DNA of 64,000 nucleotides from NCBI RefSeq assembly GCF_000830005.1, contig NZ_CP010407.1:7266001-7330000 (forward strand), in the 5' to 3' direction. Under the pieces are notes generated by a model. That model did not search any database, was not told the DNA's origin, and was given only the letters and a program-made list of their open reading frames with translations. Shown here piece by piece: positions 17,746 through 26,717 of the stretch. The translations under genes were made by a program, and so were the position numbers. Each line of letters starts with the position of its first letter. Position 1 is the stretch's first letter. This DNA comes from Streptomyces vietnamensis. Lineage in GTDB: Bacteria; Actinomycetota; Actinomycetes; Streptomycetales; Streptomycetaceae.

Positions 17746-20704
17746 CGGCGAGCCAGGAACGGATCTTGTCGGTCAGTTCCGCCTCGTCGACCGGCTTCGC
17801 CACGTAGTCGTCGGCACCCGCCGCCAGGGCCCGGGCGCGGTCGCCGGGCATCGCCTTCGCGGTGACCACGATGACGGGGAGATCCGCACGGTCCGGCAGC
17901 CGTCTGATGGCCTTGATGGCCGAGTAGCCGTCCATCCCGGCCATCATGATGTCCATCAGCACGAGCGCGATCTCGTCGTGCGCGGCGAGCGCGTCGAGAC
18001 CGGCACGGCCGCCGTCGGCCGTGAGGACGCGCAGCCCGTTCCCCTCGAGGACCTCGGTGAGGGCGAACACGTTGCGGGGGTCGTCGTCCACCACGAGGAC
18101 CGTCCGGCCCGCGAGCCCGTCCGGTGGTCCGGCCCCGTTCGGCCGGCCTGCGGAGGAGGGGCCGACGGCGGTCCGGGGCCGGGCGGTGGAGGCCGTACCG
18201 GGCGCGGCGAGCTCCGCGGGCAGCGGCACCGGCAGGTAGAACGTGAAGGTGCTGCCGTGGCCCGCGATGCTCCGCGCCTGGATGGTCCCGCCGAGGAGGC
18301 CCGCCACCTCCCGGCTGATCGACAGTCCGAGACCGGTGCCCCCGTAGCGCCGGGCGGCCGTGCCGTCGCCCTGCTGGAAGGCCTGGAAGACGTGCCGGAG
18401 CTGTTCGGCGGGGATGCCGATGCCGGTGTCGGTGACCCGGAAGGCCAGGACGGGCCCGGTCCCGGCCAGGCTCGGCGGCGTCTCGGCGGAGGACGCGAGC
18501 TCGACGGTGAGCGACACCCCGCCCTCGTCGGTGAACTTCAGCGCGTTGGACAGGAGGTTGCGCAGGATCTGGCGGATGCGTGCCTCGTCGCCGGTCAGCG
18601 TCTCGGGCAGGTCGTCCGCCAGGGTGACGGTGAACTGCAGGTGCCGCTCGTCGGCGACCGGGCCGAAGGTCACCTCCAGGTACTCCGTCAGCTGACGCAG
18701 GCGGAACGGCTCCTGTCGGACTTCCATCTTGCCGGCCTCGACCTTCGACAGGTCGAGGATGTCGTTGATCAGCTGGAGGAGGTCGGAGCCGGCGGAGTGG
18801 ATGACCTCGGCGTAGTCGACCTGCTTCTCCGTCAGGTTCCCCTCGGCGTTCTGGCTGAGCAACCGCGCGAGGATGAGCAGGCTGTTGAGCGGGGTGCGCA
18901 GTTCGTGGCTCATGTTCGCGAGGAACTCGGACTTGTACATGGAGGTACGGGACAGCTGCTGGGCCCGGGCCTCCAGCTCCTGGCGCGCCTGCTCGATGAC
19001 CAGGTTCTTCGACTCGATGTCCCTGTTGCGCTCGGCCAGAAGCGCCGCCTTCTCCTTCAGCTCGGCGTTGGAACGCTGGAGTTCCTGCTGCCGGTTCTGC
19101 AACTCCTGTGTGCGTGACCTGAGTTCGTCGGCCAGCTGACGCGACTGGTCGAGCAGCGCGTCGGTGCGGAGGTTGGCGACGAGCGAACTGAGCACGGCCC
19201 CCGCGCTGACCACGAACCGGTCGAGGAACTCCCGCCGCAGGGGCGTGAAGGGGCGAAGCGAGGCCAACTCGACCGCGCCGAGCACCTGTTCCTCGACCAC
19301 GACGGGCAGGACGATCAGCACGCCCGGGTCGGCGGAGCCCACCCCGGAGGCGATGGTGGAGTATCCGGCGGGCACGTGCTCGACCACGAGGGCGCACCGG
19401 TCCTGGGCGGCCTGCCCGACGAGGGACTGGCCGAGCCGGAAGCGGCGCGGCGGGTCGTCCGGGTCGTCGGGGGAGCCGTAGGCCGCGGTCATGACGAGCT
19501 CGGTGCCCTTCTCGCCGTCCGTGGCGAGGAAGAAGGCCCCGTACTGGGCGCCGACCAGCGGCGGCACCTCGGCCATGATCAGCTCGGCGAGCTCGGGCAG
19601 GCTCCGGGTGCCCTGCAGAAGGCCCGTGATCCGGGCGAGGGTGGTCTGGAGCCAGTCCTGCTCCTCGTTGGCCCGGGTCGTGGCGCGCAGCGACTCGACC
19701 ATCGAGTTGATGTTGTCGCGCAGGTCCCTGACCTCGCCGGGGGCGTCGACGGTGATCGAGCGGGTGAGGTCGCCCTCGGCGACGGCGCTGGTGACCTCGG
19801 CGATGGCGCGGACCTGGCGGGTCAGGTTCCCGGCGAGTTCGTTGACGTTCTCGGTGAGCCGTTTCCAGGTGCCGGAGACGCCCTCCACCTCGGCCTGGCC
19901 GCCGAGTTTGCCCTCGGTGCCGACCTCGCGGGCGACGCGGGTGACCTCGGCGGCGAACGAGGACAGCTGGTCGACCATCGTGTTGATGGTGGTCTTGAGT
20001 TCGAGGATCTCGCCGCGCGCCGAGACGTCGATCCGGCTGGTCAGATCGCCCTGGGCGACGGAGGTGGTGACCTGGGCGATGTTCCGCACCTGGTTGGTGA
20101 GGTTGTCGGCCATGGAGTTGACGTTGTCGGTGAGGTCCTTCCAGGTGCCGGAGACGCCGTGGACGGTGGCCTGGCCGCCGAGTTTGCCCTCGGTGCCGAC
20201 CTCGCGGGCGACGCGGGTGACCTCCTCGGCGAACGAGGACAGTCGGTCGACCATCGTGTTGATGGTCTCCTTCAGCTCCAGGATCTCGCCGCTCGCGTCC
20301 ACCCGGATCTTCCGCGTGAGGTCTCCACCGGCGACGGCCGTGGCGACCTGGGCGATGGACCGGACCTGGGAGGTGAGGTTGTCGGCCATCGTGTTGACGC
20401 CGGAGGTCAGCTCGCGCCACACCCCGCGCGACCGGGGTTCGCGGATCCGGCCGCCGAGCAGCCCCTGGGCGCCGACCTCGTCGGCGACCCGGGTGACCTC
20501 GGAGGTGACCAGCGAGAGGTGGCCGACCATGTCGTTGTAGACGCCGGCGATCTCGCCGAGGATGCCGTCCGCGGCGACGGGGAGCCGGACGGACAGGTCT
20601 CCCTCCCGTACGGCGGTGAGCCCGGCGAGCAGCTGTCCGAGGCCGTCCTCGCCGAGTTCCGTCTGCGGTACCGCCGCGTCCGGGGTGGAACCGTGCTCTG
20701 TCAT
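17741..20704 (-). CDS. Soluble hybrid histidine kinase with HAMP array, GAF and receiver domain
   Basis: 987 residues, no membrane segment. Residues about 25-400 hold a tandem array of HAMP units (repeated [19 protein letters not shown] and [13 protein letters not shown] blocks), as in group III fungal/Nik1-like kinases. A GAF domain follows (about 410-550), then a long coiled coil and HisKA with SHELRTPLN. HATPase_c has [16 protein letters not shown] and [10 protein letters not shown]-terminal REC domain carries VDDD, the phospho-acceptor Asp in LMDIMM, and the Lys of AKPVD. ATG at 20704 with GAGGT upstream. Neighbouring anti-sigma and phosphatase genes suggest stress or osmotic signalling. 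Confidence 0.9.
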   Translation of the reverse strand: MTEHGSTPDAAVPQTELGEDGLGQLLAGLTAVREGDLSVRLPVAADGILGEIAGVYNDMVGHLSLVTSEVTRVADEVGAQGLLGGRIREPRSRGVWRELTSGVNTMADNLTSQVRSIAQVATAVAGGDLTRKIRVDASGEILELKETINTMVDRLSSFAEEVTRVAREVGTEGKLGGQATVHGVSGTWKDLTDNVNSMADNLTNQVRNIAQVTTSVAQGDLTSRIDVSARGEILELKTTINTMVDQLSSFAAEVTRVAREVGTEGKLGGQAEVEGVSGTWKRLTENVNELAGNLTRQVRAIAEVTSAVAEGDLTRSITVDAPGEVRDLRDNINSMVESLRATTRANEEQDWLQTTLARITGLLQGTRSLPELAELIMAEVPPLVGAQYGAFFLATDGEKGTELVMTAAYGSPDDPDDPPRRFRLGQSLVGQAAQDRCALVVEHVPAGYSTIASGVGSADPGVLIVLPVVVEEQVLGAVELASLRPFTPLRREFLDRFVVSAGAVLSSLVANLRTDALLDQSRQLADELRSRTQELQNRQQELQRSNAELKEKAALLAERNRDIESKNLVIEQARQELEARAQQLSRTSMYKSEFLANMSHELRTPLNSLLILARLLSQNAEGNLTEKQVDYAEVIHSAGSDLLQLINDILDLSKVEAGKMEVRQEPFRLRQLTEYLEVTFGPVADERHLQFTVTLADDLPETLTGDEARIRQILRNLLSNALKFTDEGGVSLTVELASSAETPPSLAGTGPVLAFRVTDTGIGIPAEQLRHVFQAFQQGDGTAARRYGGTGLGLSISREVAGLLGGTIQARSIAGHGSTFTFYLPVPLPAELAAPGTASTARPRTAVGPSSAGRPNGAGPPDGLAGRTVLVVDDDPRNVFALTEVLEGNGLRVLTADGGRAGLDALAAHDEIALVLMDIMMAGMDGYSAIKAIRRLPDRADLPVIVVTAKAMPGDRARALAAGADDYVAKPVDEAELTDKIRSWLAD

Positions 20705-20776
20705 GAACGACCTCGCACAGGGTGAGTGCCACGGGCCCGGGCGCGGGGTGCACGGGGTCCCGCATACCACTCCACT

Positions 20777-21226
20777 CTAGGTCGCATCGGGCACGTCGGG
20801 GCGGCCCGTCACCTCCACCTCGAACCAGACGGCCTTGCCGCGGGCCCGGGGGACGCAGCCCCAGGCCGCCGCGAGCCGTTCGAGCAGGTAGAGCCCGTGT
20901 CCGGAGGGGGCGCCGGCGTGGTGCCGCCCGTGGGGCCGGGGCCGTACCGGGTTCGTGTCGCTGACCTGGACCCACAGCCGGCCGTCGGTGCGGTCGAGCC
21001 CCAGTTCGTACGGGACGCCTCCGTGGACGAAGGCGTTGGTGACGACCTCGGAGACCAGCAGCAGGGCGTCCTCGACGGCGATCAGGCCGGGCTGTCCGGC
21101 GGACCCGAACCATTCGCTCAGTGCCCGCTGGGCGAGGTCACGGCACTCGCGCACCACTCCGGCACCCTCTGCCAGCTCATAGCGGCGGAGACGGGCGGAC
21201 GCACGCCGTACGCGTGGGCCGGTCAT
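20777..21226 (-). CDS. Anti-sigma factor / ATP-binding serine kinase (RsbW-like)
   Basis: 149 residues, HATPase_c_2 domain: EVVTNAFVHG is the N box, VSDTNPVRP the G1 region, and GHGLYLLERLA the G2 region. Proteins of this group bind a sigma factor and phosphorylate the STAS antagonist. It lies between the hybrid kinase and the STAS gene, with the SigB-type sigma gene slightly further upstream, so a local partner switch is likely. Also seen in streptomycetes as stand-alone regulators, so its actual partner is not proven. Confidence 0.83.
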   Translation of the reverse strand: MTGPRVRRASARLRRYELAEGAGVVRECRDLAQRALSEWFGSAGQPGLIAVEDALLLVSEVVTNAFVHGGVPYELGLDRTDGRLWVQVSDTNPVRPRPHGRHHAGAPSGHGLYLLERLAAAWGCVPRARGKAVWFEVEVTGRPDVPDAT

Positions 21227-21285
21227 ACGCTGCTGCTACCCCCCCGCGGTCCGGGGAACCGCGCGGTGCGGCGGCTCCCCGGTGG

Positions 21286-21681
21286 TCAGTCCCCGGCGCC
21301 GGTGTCCGCGAGCGCGGCGTCGACGTCGGCGTACGCCCGGAAGACCTTCAGGGCTCCGGTGATCTCGAAGATCCGGCGTACCGGCGGCCGCAGCCCGGCC
21401 AGATCCAGGTGCCCCCCTTCGGGGAGCAGCCGCAGCCGTGTCCGCAGGAGCACGTTCAGACCGGTCGAGTCGCAGAACCGCAGTCCCGCGCAGTCGACGA
21501 CGACGCGCATGGCCCCCGCGTACTCCCGCAGCGCGTTCCGCAGGGGTTCCACCGTGTCGTGGTCGAGCTCGCCGTCGAGCGCGAGGACGACGGTCCCGGG
21601 ACGTCCGCCGTGGCGGCTCACCACCAGGAGACGGTCCGCCCGTGAAGTCCTCGCCTCTCCCGTCCGGCTCGGAGTCTCCAT
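21286..21681 (-). CDS. Anti-sigma factor antagonist (STAS domain)
   Basis: 131 residues. A STAS domain with the phosphorylation motif DCAGLRFCDSTGLNVLL, where the Ser in DST is the predicted target of the anti-sigma kinase and of the PP2C phosphatase. ATG at 21681; a GTG at 21690 is possible because AGGAGG lies just ahead of it. Located 60 bp upstream of the anti-sigma gene on the same strand. Confidence 0.85.
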   Translation of the reverse strand: METPSRTGEARTSRADRLLVVSRHGGRPGTVVLALDGELDHDTVEPLRNALREYAGAMRVVVDCAGLRFCDSTGLNVLLRTRLRLLPEGGHLDLAGLRPPVRRIFEITGALKVFRAYADVDAALADTGAGD

Positions 21682-21823
21682 GGGGCTCACCCGCCTCCTC
21701 GCGTACGGTTCCGCGTATCTCGGGCTCCGGACGCCTCCGGGCCCTCCCGCCGGATCCCTCCGTGGCCGGAAGCTCCTACCTCGTTCCTGCCTTTTCGCCC
21801 GCTCCCGTCCCCGGGCGACGTCC

Positions 21824-22066
21824 CTAGGTGTGGTCGGCCCCGGCCTCGTTCCCCCCGTCGGGCGGCGGCTCCCGGTCGGTCGGTGCATCCTTCCCGAACC
21901 GCGCCGCGCCGCTGCGCAGGCGCCGGCCCGCCTCTCCGACCTCGTCCGGGATCCTGGTCGCCACCTCGTCCATCGACTCCTCGGGCGATTCCTGGGAGCC
22001 GTCGGCTTCGTCGTTGCCGTGCTGCTTCACCACGTGGTGGCGGCTGCCCCGGATCCCCTCGGCCAC
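21824..22066 (-). CDS. Small acidic hypothetical protein
   Basis: Up to 80 residues from a GTG at 22066; charged and disordered at both ends with a short amphipathic middle (MDEVATRIPDEVGEAGRRL). It lies between the sigma and STAS genes in the same direction. No recognisable family and the ribosome-binding site is poor, so start and even coding status are uncertain. Its place in the sigma operon is the main support. Confidence 0.4.
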   Translation of the reverse strand: MAEGIRGSRHHVVKQHGNDEADGSQESPEESMDEVATRIPDEVGEAGRRLRSGAARFGKDAPTDREPPPDGGNEAGADHT

Positions 22067-22093
22067 TCCTCGGACGGCCCGACGATTCGGTGG

Positions 22094-23014
22094 TCAGTCG
22101 CCCGCCGCGGTGCCCTCCCCGAGGAGGTCGTCCTTGAGTTCGCCGAGGATGCGGGTGAGGAGGCGCGAGACGTGCATCTGGGAGAGGCCGATCCGGTGGC
22201 CTATCTCCGCCTGGGTGAGCTCTTCGCCGAAGCGGAGCTCCAGGATGCGCCGGTCGCGGTCGTCGAGCCGGGCGAGCAGCGGCCGCAGCGCCGTCAGCGA
22301 CTCGATCAGCTCGTACGAGGGCTCCGAGCTGGACAGGTGACGGGCGCCCGCGCCGGGGGTGGACTCCTCGTCACCGGCGGGGACGTCCAGGGACCGGGCC
22401 GCGTAACCGTGGGCCGCGAGCTGGCCCTCGGAGACCTCCTCCTCCGTGAGGTGCAGCTCCGCGGCCAGTTCCGCCCGGGTGGGGCGGCGGCCGAGGCGCT
22501 GTTCCAGGACGTCGGCCGCCTTCGCGAGGTCGATCCGCAGCTCCTGGAGCCGGCGGGGAACCCGTACCGCCCAGCTGGTGTCCCGGAAGAACCGCTTCAT
22601 CTCGCCCACGATGGTGGGGAGGGCGAAGGCGGAGAAGTCGACGGTGCGGTCGGGGTCGAAGCGGTCGATGGCCTTGATCAGGCCGATCGTGCCGACCTGG
22701 ATGATGTCCTCGGTGGGCTCGGCGCGGTTCCGGAACCTCCGGGCGGCGAACTTGACGAGGCTGAGGTTGAGTTCGATCAGCGTGTTGCGGACGTACGCGT
22801 ACTCGGGGGTCCCCTCCTCCAGGGCCCGGAGTCGTGCGAACAGTGCGACGGACAGGGTTCGGGCGTCGTCCGTGGAGACGGCGGTCGGGCAGGCCGGCTC
22901 GGGGATACCGTCCAGTGCCGCCCGCCGGGTCGTGGCGCCCGTGGTGTCGGGCCCCGGGCCGGGGACGGCGGCGGTGGTGAGCGTGGTGTCGGAGCGTTCT
23001 CCGGCGGTGGACAT
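22094..23014 (-). CDS. RNA polymerase sigma factor of the SigB/SigF/SigG group
   Basis: 306 residues from ATG 23014 (GAAGGAG upstream). Region 2 is clear (NLSLVKFAARRF, DIIQVGTIGLIKAIDRFDPDR, FSAFALPTIVGEMKRFFRDTSW), then region 3 and region 4 with ELTQAEIGHRIGLSQMHVSRLL for -35 recognition. Region 1.1 is absent, as in the group controlled by anti-sigma partner switching. Followed on the same strand by a small protein, a STAS antagonist and an RsbW-like kinase, and surrounded by typical SigB-regulon genes (CsbD, PfpI, universal stress protein). Confidence 0.9.
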   Translation of the reverse strand: MSTAGERSDTTLTTAAVPGPGPDTTGATTRRAALDGIPEPACPTAVSTDDARTLSVALFARLRALEEGTPEYAYVRNTLIELNLSLVKFAARRFRNRAEPTEDIIQVGTIGLIKAIDRFDPDRTVDFSAFALPTIVGEMKRFFRDTSWAVRVPRRLQELRIDLAKAADVLEQRLGRRPTRAELAAELHLTEEEVSEGQLAAHGYAARSLDVPAGDEESTPGAGARHLSSSEPSYELIESLTALRPLLARLDDRDRRILELRFGEELTQAEIGHRIGLSQMHVSRLLTRILGELKDDLLGEGTAAGD

Positions 23015-23202
23015 GCGTGCTCCTTCGACGGGGGGCGATGGGCCCTGCGTCGCGGTATTCGGAGCGGCGGCGGGGGTCCGTCGGTCGAGCATCCTGAGGA
23101 AAGGATGCCCGTCTTGTGGCGGTTTGACACGAATCCCCGGGGAAACCGTAGAGACACGACGCGCCCCTGTCGGCGCGCAGGGATCGGGAGGAGGTGTCCG
23201 CG

Positions 23203-23547
23203 ATGGACGAGGCCCGGCTCTCGGCGCACGAGCGGCGCGTTCTGGCGGAGATCGAGGAGCAGCTGAACCAGCAGGAGGCGTCGCTCGCGCGCAGCCTGCG
23301 CACGATGCGACGGGCCCCGCGCCTGCCCGTGCCCTCGATCGCCCGGGCCCGCCGGCACCTTCCCTTCCTCGGCGTCGCGGCGCTCGGCGCCACGACCCTC
23401 GCCCTGCTCGTTCTCGCGGTCGCCACCGAGGCGCGGGCGCTCATCTGGGCGTTCGCCGCCGTGTGGGTGCTGACCCTGGTCACCCTGCTGACCCTCGTCG
23501 TGCGCTGGGCGCGGCGCCGGGCGGCGCGATCACGGACGGACGGGTGA
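23203..23547 (+). CDS. DUF3040 domain membrane protein
   Basis: 114 residues. It begins LSAHERRVLAEIEEQL, the DUF3040 signature, followed by two hydrophobic segments (about 52-72 and 78-98). An excellent GGAGGAGGT precedes the ATG. Function unknown; the family is common in actinomycetes and is often near stress genes. It is divergent from the sigma-factor gene. Confidence 0.83.
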   Translation: MDEARLSAHERRVLAEIEEQLNQQEASLARSLRTMRRAPRLPVPSIARARRHLPFLGVAALGATTLALLVLAVATEARALIWAFAAVWVLTLVTLLTLVVRWARRRAARSRTDG

Positions 23548-23574
23548 GGAGCCGGGCCCCGGCCCGGACACGCG

Positions 23575-23607
23575 CACCGCCGCCCCGGAACATCCGGGGC
23601 GGCGGTG
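23575..23607. terminator. Bidirectional stem-loop terminator
   Basis: A 14-bp perfect stem (CACCGCCGCCCCGG and its complement) with loop AACAT, between the convergent DUF3040 and hydrophobic-protein genes. Confidence 0.75.
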
Positions 23608-23630
23608 GCGTCTCTGGGCTGCGGCTCCGC

Positions 23631-23786
23631 TCACCAGCGGTACCAGCGGCCGCTGCCGCTCCTCATCAGGAAGCCGAGCAGCCACAGGACCAGCACGGCA
23701 ATGGCGACCCACCAGAGCACATGGACGGCGAATCCCGTGCCGAACAGCAACAGGATCACGAGCAGAACGAGAAGTAGGGGAATCAC
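23631..23786 (-). CDS. Short hydrophobic membrane protein
   Basis: 51 residues from a GTG at 23786 with GGAGGTG upstream. Two adjacent membrane segments (IPLLLVLLVILLLFGTGF and VLWWVAIAVLVLWLLGF) and an RWYRW end. This matches the short proteins annotated as hydrophobic protein throughout Streptomyces; function unknown. It is encoded opposite the PfpI gene, upstream of it. Confidence 0.75.
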   Translation of the reverse strand: MIPLLLVLLVILLLFGTGFAVHVLWWVAIAVLVLWLLGFLMRSGSGRWYRW

Positions 23787-23899
23787 GGCTGCACCTCCGC
23801 TGCCTGCGGGGCCCGGCCGGCCGACTGGTTCCGGCTCGGGAAATTCGGTACCAGCGCGCGTGCCCCCTTTCCCGGAGAACATGCGAGGGCACCTGTGAC

Positions 23900-23923
23900 G
23901 TTTGAGGCGGCGCAGGCGGGTGA
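23900..23923 (+). promoter_or_regulatory. Candidate SigB-type promoter of the pfpI-csbD unit
   Basis: GTTT, a 14-nt spacer and GGGTGA match the Streptomyces SigB consensus GNNT, 14-16 nt, GGGTAY at most positions, about 45 nt before the GTG start at 23968. Confidence 0.45.
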
Positions 23924-23967
23924 GCCGCAGAAGTGACGGGGGAGCGACGTCTGAGAGGAAACGCATC

Positions 23968-24546
23968 GTGTCGTCCGACGGAAAGCTCGACGGAAAGAAC
24001 GTGCTCGTCCTCACGACGAACTACGGGACGGAACAGGACGAGCTGCGCAAGCCGGTGGACGCCCTGAGGGAGAACGGCGCCCGGGTCACCGTCGCCGCGC
24101 AGGAGGACGCGCCCGTCCGGACCCTCGTCGGCGACCGGCACCCCGGCGCCGTCGTCCAGCCCGACACGACCCTGGAACGGGCGACGGCGGACGGCTTCGA
24201 CGCCGTGATCGTGCCGGGCGGCACGCTCAACGCCGACCGGCTGCGGACCGACGACGAGGCACGACGCCTCGTCTCCGCCTTCGCCGAGGCCGGAAAACCG
24301 GTGGCCGCGATCTGCCACGGACCGTGGCTCCTCGTGGACAGCGGCCTGGCCCGGGACCGCGAACTGACCTCGTACCCCTCCCTCCGACCCGATCTGGAGA
24401 ACGCGGGCGGAACCTGGCTGGACCGGGAGGTCGTGGTCGACAGCTCGGCGGGTCACCCCCTCATCACCTCCCGCCGACCGGCCGACCTCGACGCCTTCGC
24501 CGCGGCGATCGTCGACGTCCTCGACGGCGGCGGGAAGCCGGCATGA
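23968..24546 (+). CDS. DJ-1/PfpI family protein (type 1 glutamine amidotransferase-like)
   Basis: 192 residues. The nucleophile elbow AICHGPWLL holds the reactive Cys and its His neighbour; VLVLTTNYGTEQDE carries the conserved Glu, and IVPGG the Gly motif. Members act as general stress proteins, deglycases or peptidases; the exact activity cannot be read from sequence. GTG start preceded by GAGAGGAAA. Followed closely by csbD; together they resemble SigB-dependent stress genes of other Gram-positive bacteria. Confidence 0.88.
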   Translation: MSSDGKLDGKNVLVLTTNYGTEQDELRKPVDALRENGARVTVAAQEDAPVRTLVGDRHPGAVVQPDTTLERATADGFDAVIVPGGTLNADRLRTDDEARRLVSAFAEAGKPVAAICHGPWLLVDSGLARDRELTSYPSLRPDLENAGGTWLDREVVVDSSAGHPLITSRRPADLDAFAAAIVDVLDGGGKPA

Positions 24547-24569
24547 CGAGAGAGGAAGGAGCTCGACCC

Positions 24570-24758
24570 ATGCGCAAGAGTGGGATGGAGAAGGGCAAGG
24601 GGAAGGCGAAGGAGGCCGTGGGGAAGGCGGCGGGCGACCGGCGGATGGAGGCGGAGGGCAAGACCGACCAGGCGAAGGGCAAGGCCCGCGAGGCCATGGA
24701 GAAGGTCCACGAGGCGACCGAGAAGACCCGCGACGCGACGAAGCGGCGCGCTTCCTAG
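24570..24758 (+). CDS. CsbD family stress protein
   Basis: 62 residues, highly charged and helical, with KGKGKAKEAVGKAAGDRRMEAEG, the CsbD signature (broken here only by wording), and a Lys/Glu-rich C-terminal tail. AGGAAGGAGC lies upstream of the ATG. In Bacillus csbD belongs to the SigB regulon; the position next to a SigB-type sigma gene fits that. Confidence 0.85.
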   Translation: MRKSGMEKGKGKAKEAVGKAAGDRRMEAEGKTDQAKGKAREAMEKVHEATEKTRDATKRRAS

Positions 24759-24860
24759 GCCGGACGGAGGGACCGTACGACAACGAGCGGTTCGTGCGCA
24801 CGCGGGCTGTACGAGGTCCGTACGAGAATCCGCGGGCCACGCGCACACGCGGCCGTACAG

Positions 24861-24893
24861 GGCCCCCGGCGGATCCCCTTCCCGCCGGGGGCC
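24861..24893 (+). terminator. Stem-loop terminator after csbD
   Basis: A 12-bp perfect stem (GGCCCCCGGCGG) with a 9-nt loop, in the gap 24759-24999 that otherwise shows nothing clear. Confidence 0.7.
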
Positions 24894-24999
24894 CGCCCCG
24901 CTCGCACCGCCCCCGCCCGTCCGCGATTGACGGCGTCGGAACCGGGCAGCCGCGCCGTGAGACAGCACCACGACCCGAGTGACACGACAGGTGATGGCC

Positions 25000-25419
25000 A
25001 TGACCACCGCACGAGACATCATGACCCCGGAAGCGACCTGCGTCCGCTGGTCCGAGACCCTCGTCGACGCCGCACGGAAGATGGCCGACCTCGGCGTCGG
25101 GGCGCTCCCGATCTGCGGCCCCGACGAGAAGCTGATGGGCATGCTCACCGACCGCGACATCGTCGTGAAGTGCATCGCCCAGGGCAAGGACCCGGCGCGG
25201 TGCACGGCCGGCGAGCTCGCCCAGGACGAGATCGTCACCGTCGGCGCGGACGACAGCGCGGAGCAGGTGATGAGCGTCATGAGCGAGCACCGGATCCGGC
25301 GGGTCCCCGTCATCGACCACCACGTCCTCGTCGGCATCATCGCCCAGGCGGACGTCGCCCGCGCGATGCCCGACCCGCAGGTGGGCGACCTCGTCGGAAC
25401 GGTCTCCGCGGACTCCTGA
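25000..25419 (+). CDS. Tandem CBS domain protein
   Basis: 139 residues made of two CBS domains: ARDIMTPEATCVRWSETLVDAA to LTDRDIVVK, and DEIVTVGADDSAEQVM to IIAQADVARAM. Such stand-alone modules bind adenine nucleotides and sense energy state. ATG at 25000 has AGGTG upstream; a GTG at 24979 is an alternative. Sits in the stress block; a 17-bp tandem repeat begins right after its stop. Confidence 0.87.
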   Translation: MTTARDIMTPEATCVRWSETLVDAARKMADLGVGALPICGPDEKLMGMLTDRDIVVKCIAQGKDPARCTAGELAQDEIVTVGADDSAEQVMSVMSEHRIRRVPVIDHHVLVGIIAQADVARAMPDPQVGDLVGTVSADS

Positions 25420-25420
25420 G

Positions 25421-25488
25421 TCCCGCACACCGATGATCCCCGCACACCGATGGTCCCCGCACGCCGATGACACCCGCACGCCGATGAC
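25421..25488. repeat. 17-bp tandem repeat, four copies
   Basis: Units like TCCCGCACACCGATGAT start at 25421, 25438, 25455 and 25472, one base after the stop of the CBS gene, and run toward the next SDR gene. Confidence 0.85.
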
Positions 25489-25600
25489 GCCCGCGCGACG
25501 TGCCCGGCACGCCCCCCGCCGCCGGCACGAGGGCCCCGCCCTCGGGACCTTCGTGGAGGGCCTGTTCGTCCTCCACGCGCACCGGCGCGCGCGGCCGCCG

Positions 25601-26611
25601 ATGGCCGGCCGGACCGTCGTCGTCACCGGCGCGAGCGCCGGGGTGGGCCGCGCCGTCGCCCGCGCCTTCGGCGAGCAGGGCGCGAGCGTCGCGCTGCTCG
25701 CCCGCGGCCGCCGCGGTCTGGACGCCGCGGCGGCCGAGGTCGAGGAGGCCGGCGGACGGGCCCTCGTGATACCGGTGGACATGGCCCTGGCCACTCGGGT
25801 GGAGGAGGCCGCCGAACGCGTCGAGAAGGTCCTCGGCCCCATCGACGTCTGGGTGAACTCCGCCTTCACCTCGGTCTTCGCCCGCTTCCCGGACGTCACG
25901 GCCGACGAGTACGCGCGGGTCACCACGGTGACCTACCTCGGCTGCGTCAACGGCACGCGGACCGCCCTCCGGCGCATGCGCCCGCGCGGCTCCGGAGTCG
26001 TCGTCCAGGTCGGCTCCGCGCTCGGCGAGGCGTCCGTACCCCTCCAGGCGGCCTACTGCGGGGCCAAGCACGCGATCAACGGCTTCACCGCCGCCGTCCG
26101 GATGGAGCTCCGGCACGAGCGCAGCGACGTGGCCGTCACCGTCGTCCAGCTCCCCGCCCTCAACACCCCGCAGTTCTCCTGGGCCCTCTCGCGGCTGCCC
26201 CGCCGCCCGCGCCCCGTGGCGCCGGTCTACCAGCCGGAGGTGGCGGCCCGCGCCGTGGTGTACGCCGCCCGCCATCCGCGCCGCGCGGAGTACCGGGTGG
26301 GGGCCTCCACGGCCGGCACCGTGCTCGCGCACCGGCTCGCCCCCGCCCTCCTGGACCGCTACCTCGCCCGTACCGGATACGACGCCCAGCAGACCGACGA
26401 GCGCGCACGGGCCGTGGCCCCGCACAACCTGTGGGAGCCCCTCGACGGCCCCCGGGGCCGGGACTACGGCACCCACGGCTCCTTCGACCAGGAGGCCGCC
26501 GACCGGTCGCCGTACACCGTGGCGGCACGGCACCGCCTCCTGCTGTCGGCGGCGGCCGGTGCGGCACTGGTCACGGCCCGTGCGCTGCGCACCCGGGCGG
26601 CACGGACCTGA
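25601..26611 (+). CDS. Short-chain dehydrogenase/reductase with C-terminal extension
   Basis: 336 residues from the ATG at 25601. TGASAGVG (Rossmann motif), NSA in place of NAG, VGSALGE (Ser) and YCGAK (Tyr and Lys) define an SDR. A C-terminal extension of about 100 residues ends with a hydrophobic segment (LLLSAAAGAALVTARAL), a possible membrane anchor. The open frame continues upstream to 25433 through the repeat array, and no start has a good ribosome-binding site, so the N-terminus is uncertain. Substrate unknown; similar SDRs are common in actinomycete stress regions. Confidence 0.78.
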   Translation: MAGRTVVVTGASAGVGRAVARAFGEQGASVALLARGRRGLDAAAAEVEEAGGRALVIPVDMALATRVEEAAERVEKVLGPIDVWVNSAFTSVFARFPDVTADEYARVTTVTYLGCVNGTRTALRRMRPRGSGVVVQVGSALGEASVPLQAAYCGAKHAINGFTAAVRMELRHERSDVAVTVVQLPALNTPQFSWALSRLPRRPRPVAPVYQPEVAARAVVYAARHPRRAEYRVGASTAGTVLAHRLAPALLDRYLARTGYDAQQTDERARAVAPHNLWEPLDGPRGRDYGTHGSFDQEAADRSPYTVAARHRLLLSAAAGAALVTARALRTRAART

Positions 26612-26699
26612 CACCGACGGACTTGGCACCGAGGGATCTGGCACCGGGGGATCTGGCACCGGCGGACCTGTCACGGGCGGATCCGACCACCGGCGGACC
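26610..26699. repeat. 15-bp tandem repeat spanning the SDR stop codon
   Basis: About six copies of a unit like GGCACCGAGGGATCT at 15-bp spacing. The last coding bases and stop of the SDR gene (GGCACGGACCTGA) already resemble the unit, so the array looks like repeated copying of the gene end. Confidence 0.82.
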
Positions 26700-26717
26700 G
26701 GAAGGCCGGGCCGGTCC

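Noticed and set aside
15068..19117. A 1349-codon plus-strand open frame
   Set aside because: It overlaps the phosphatase in another frame and the kinase antisense, and is Arg/Pro/Gly-rich without motifs.
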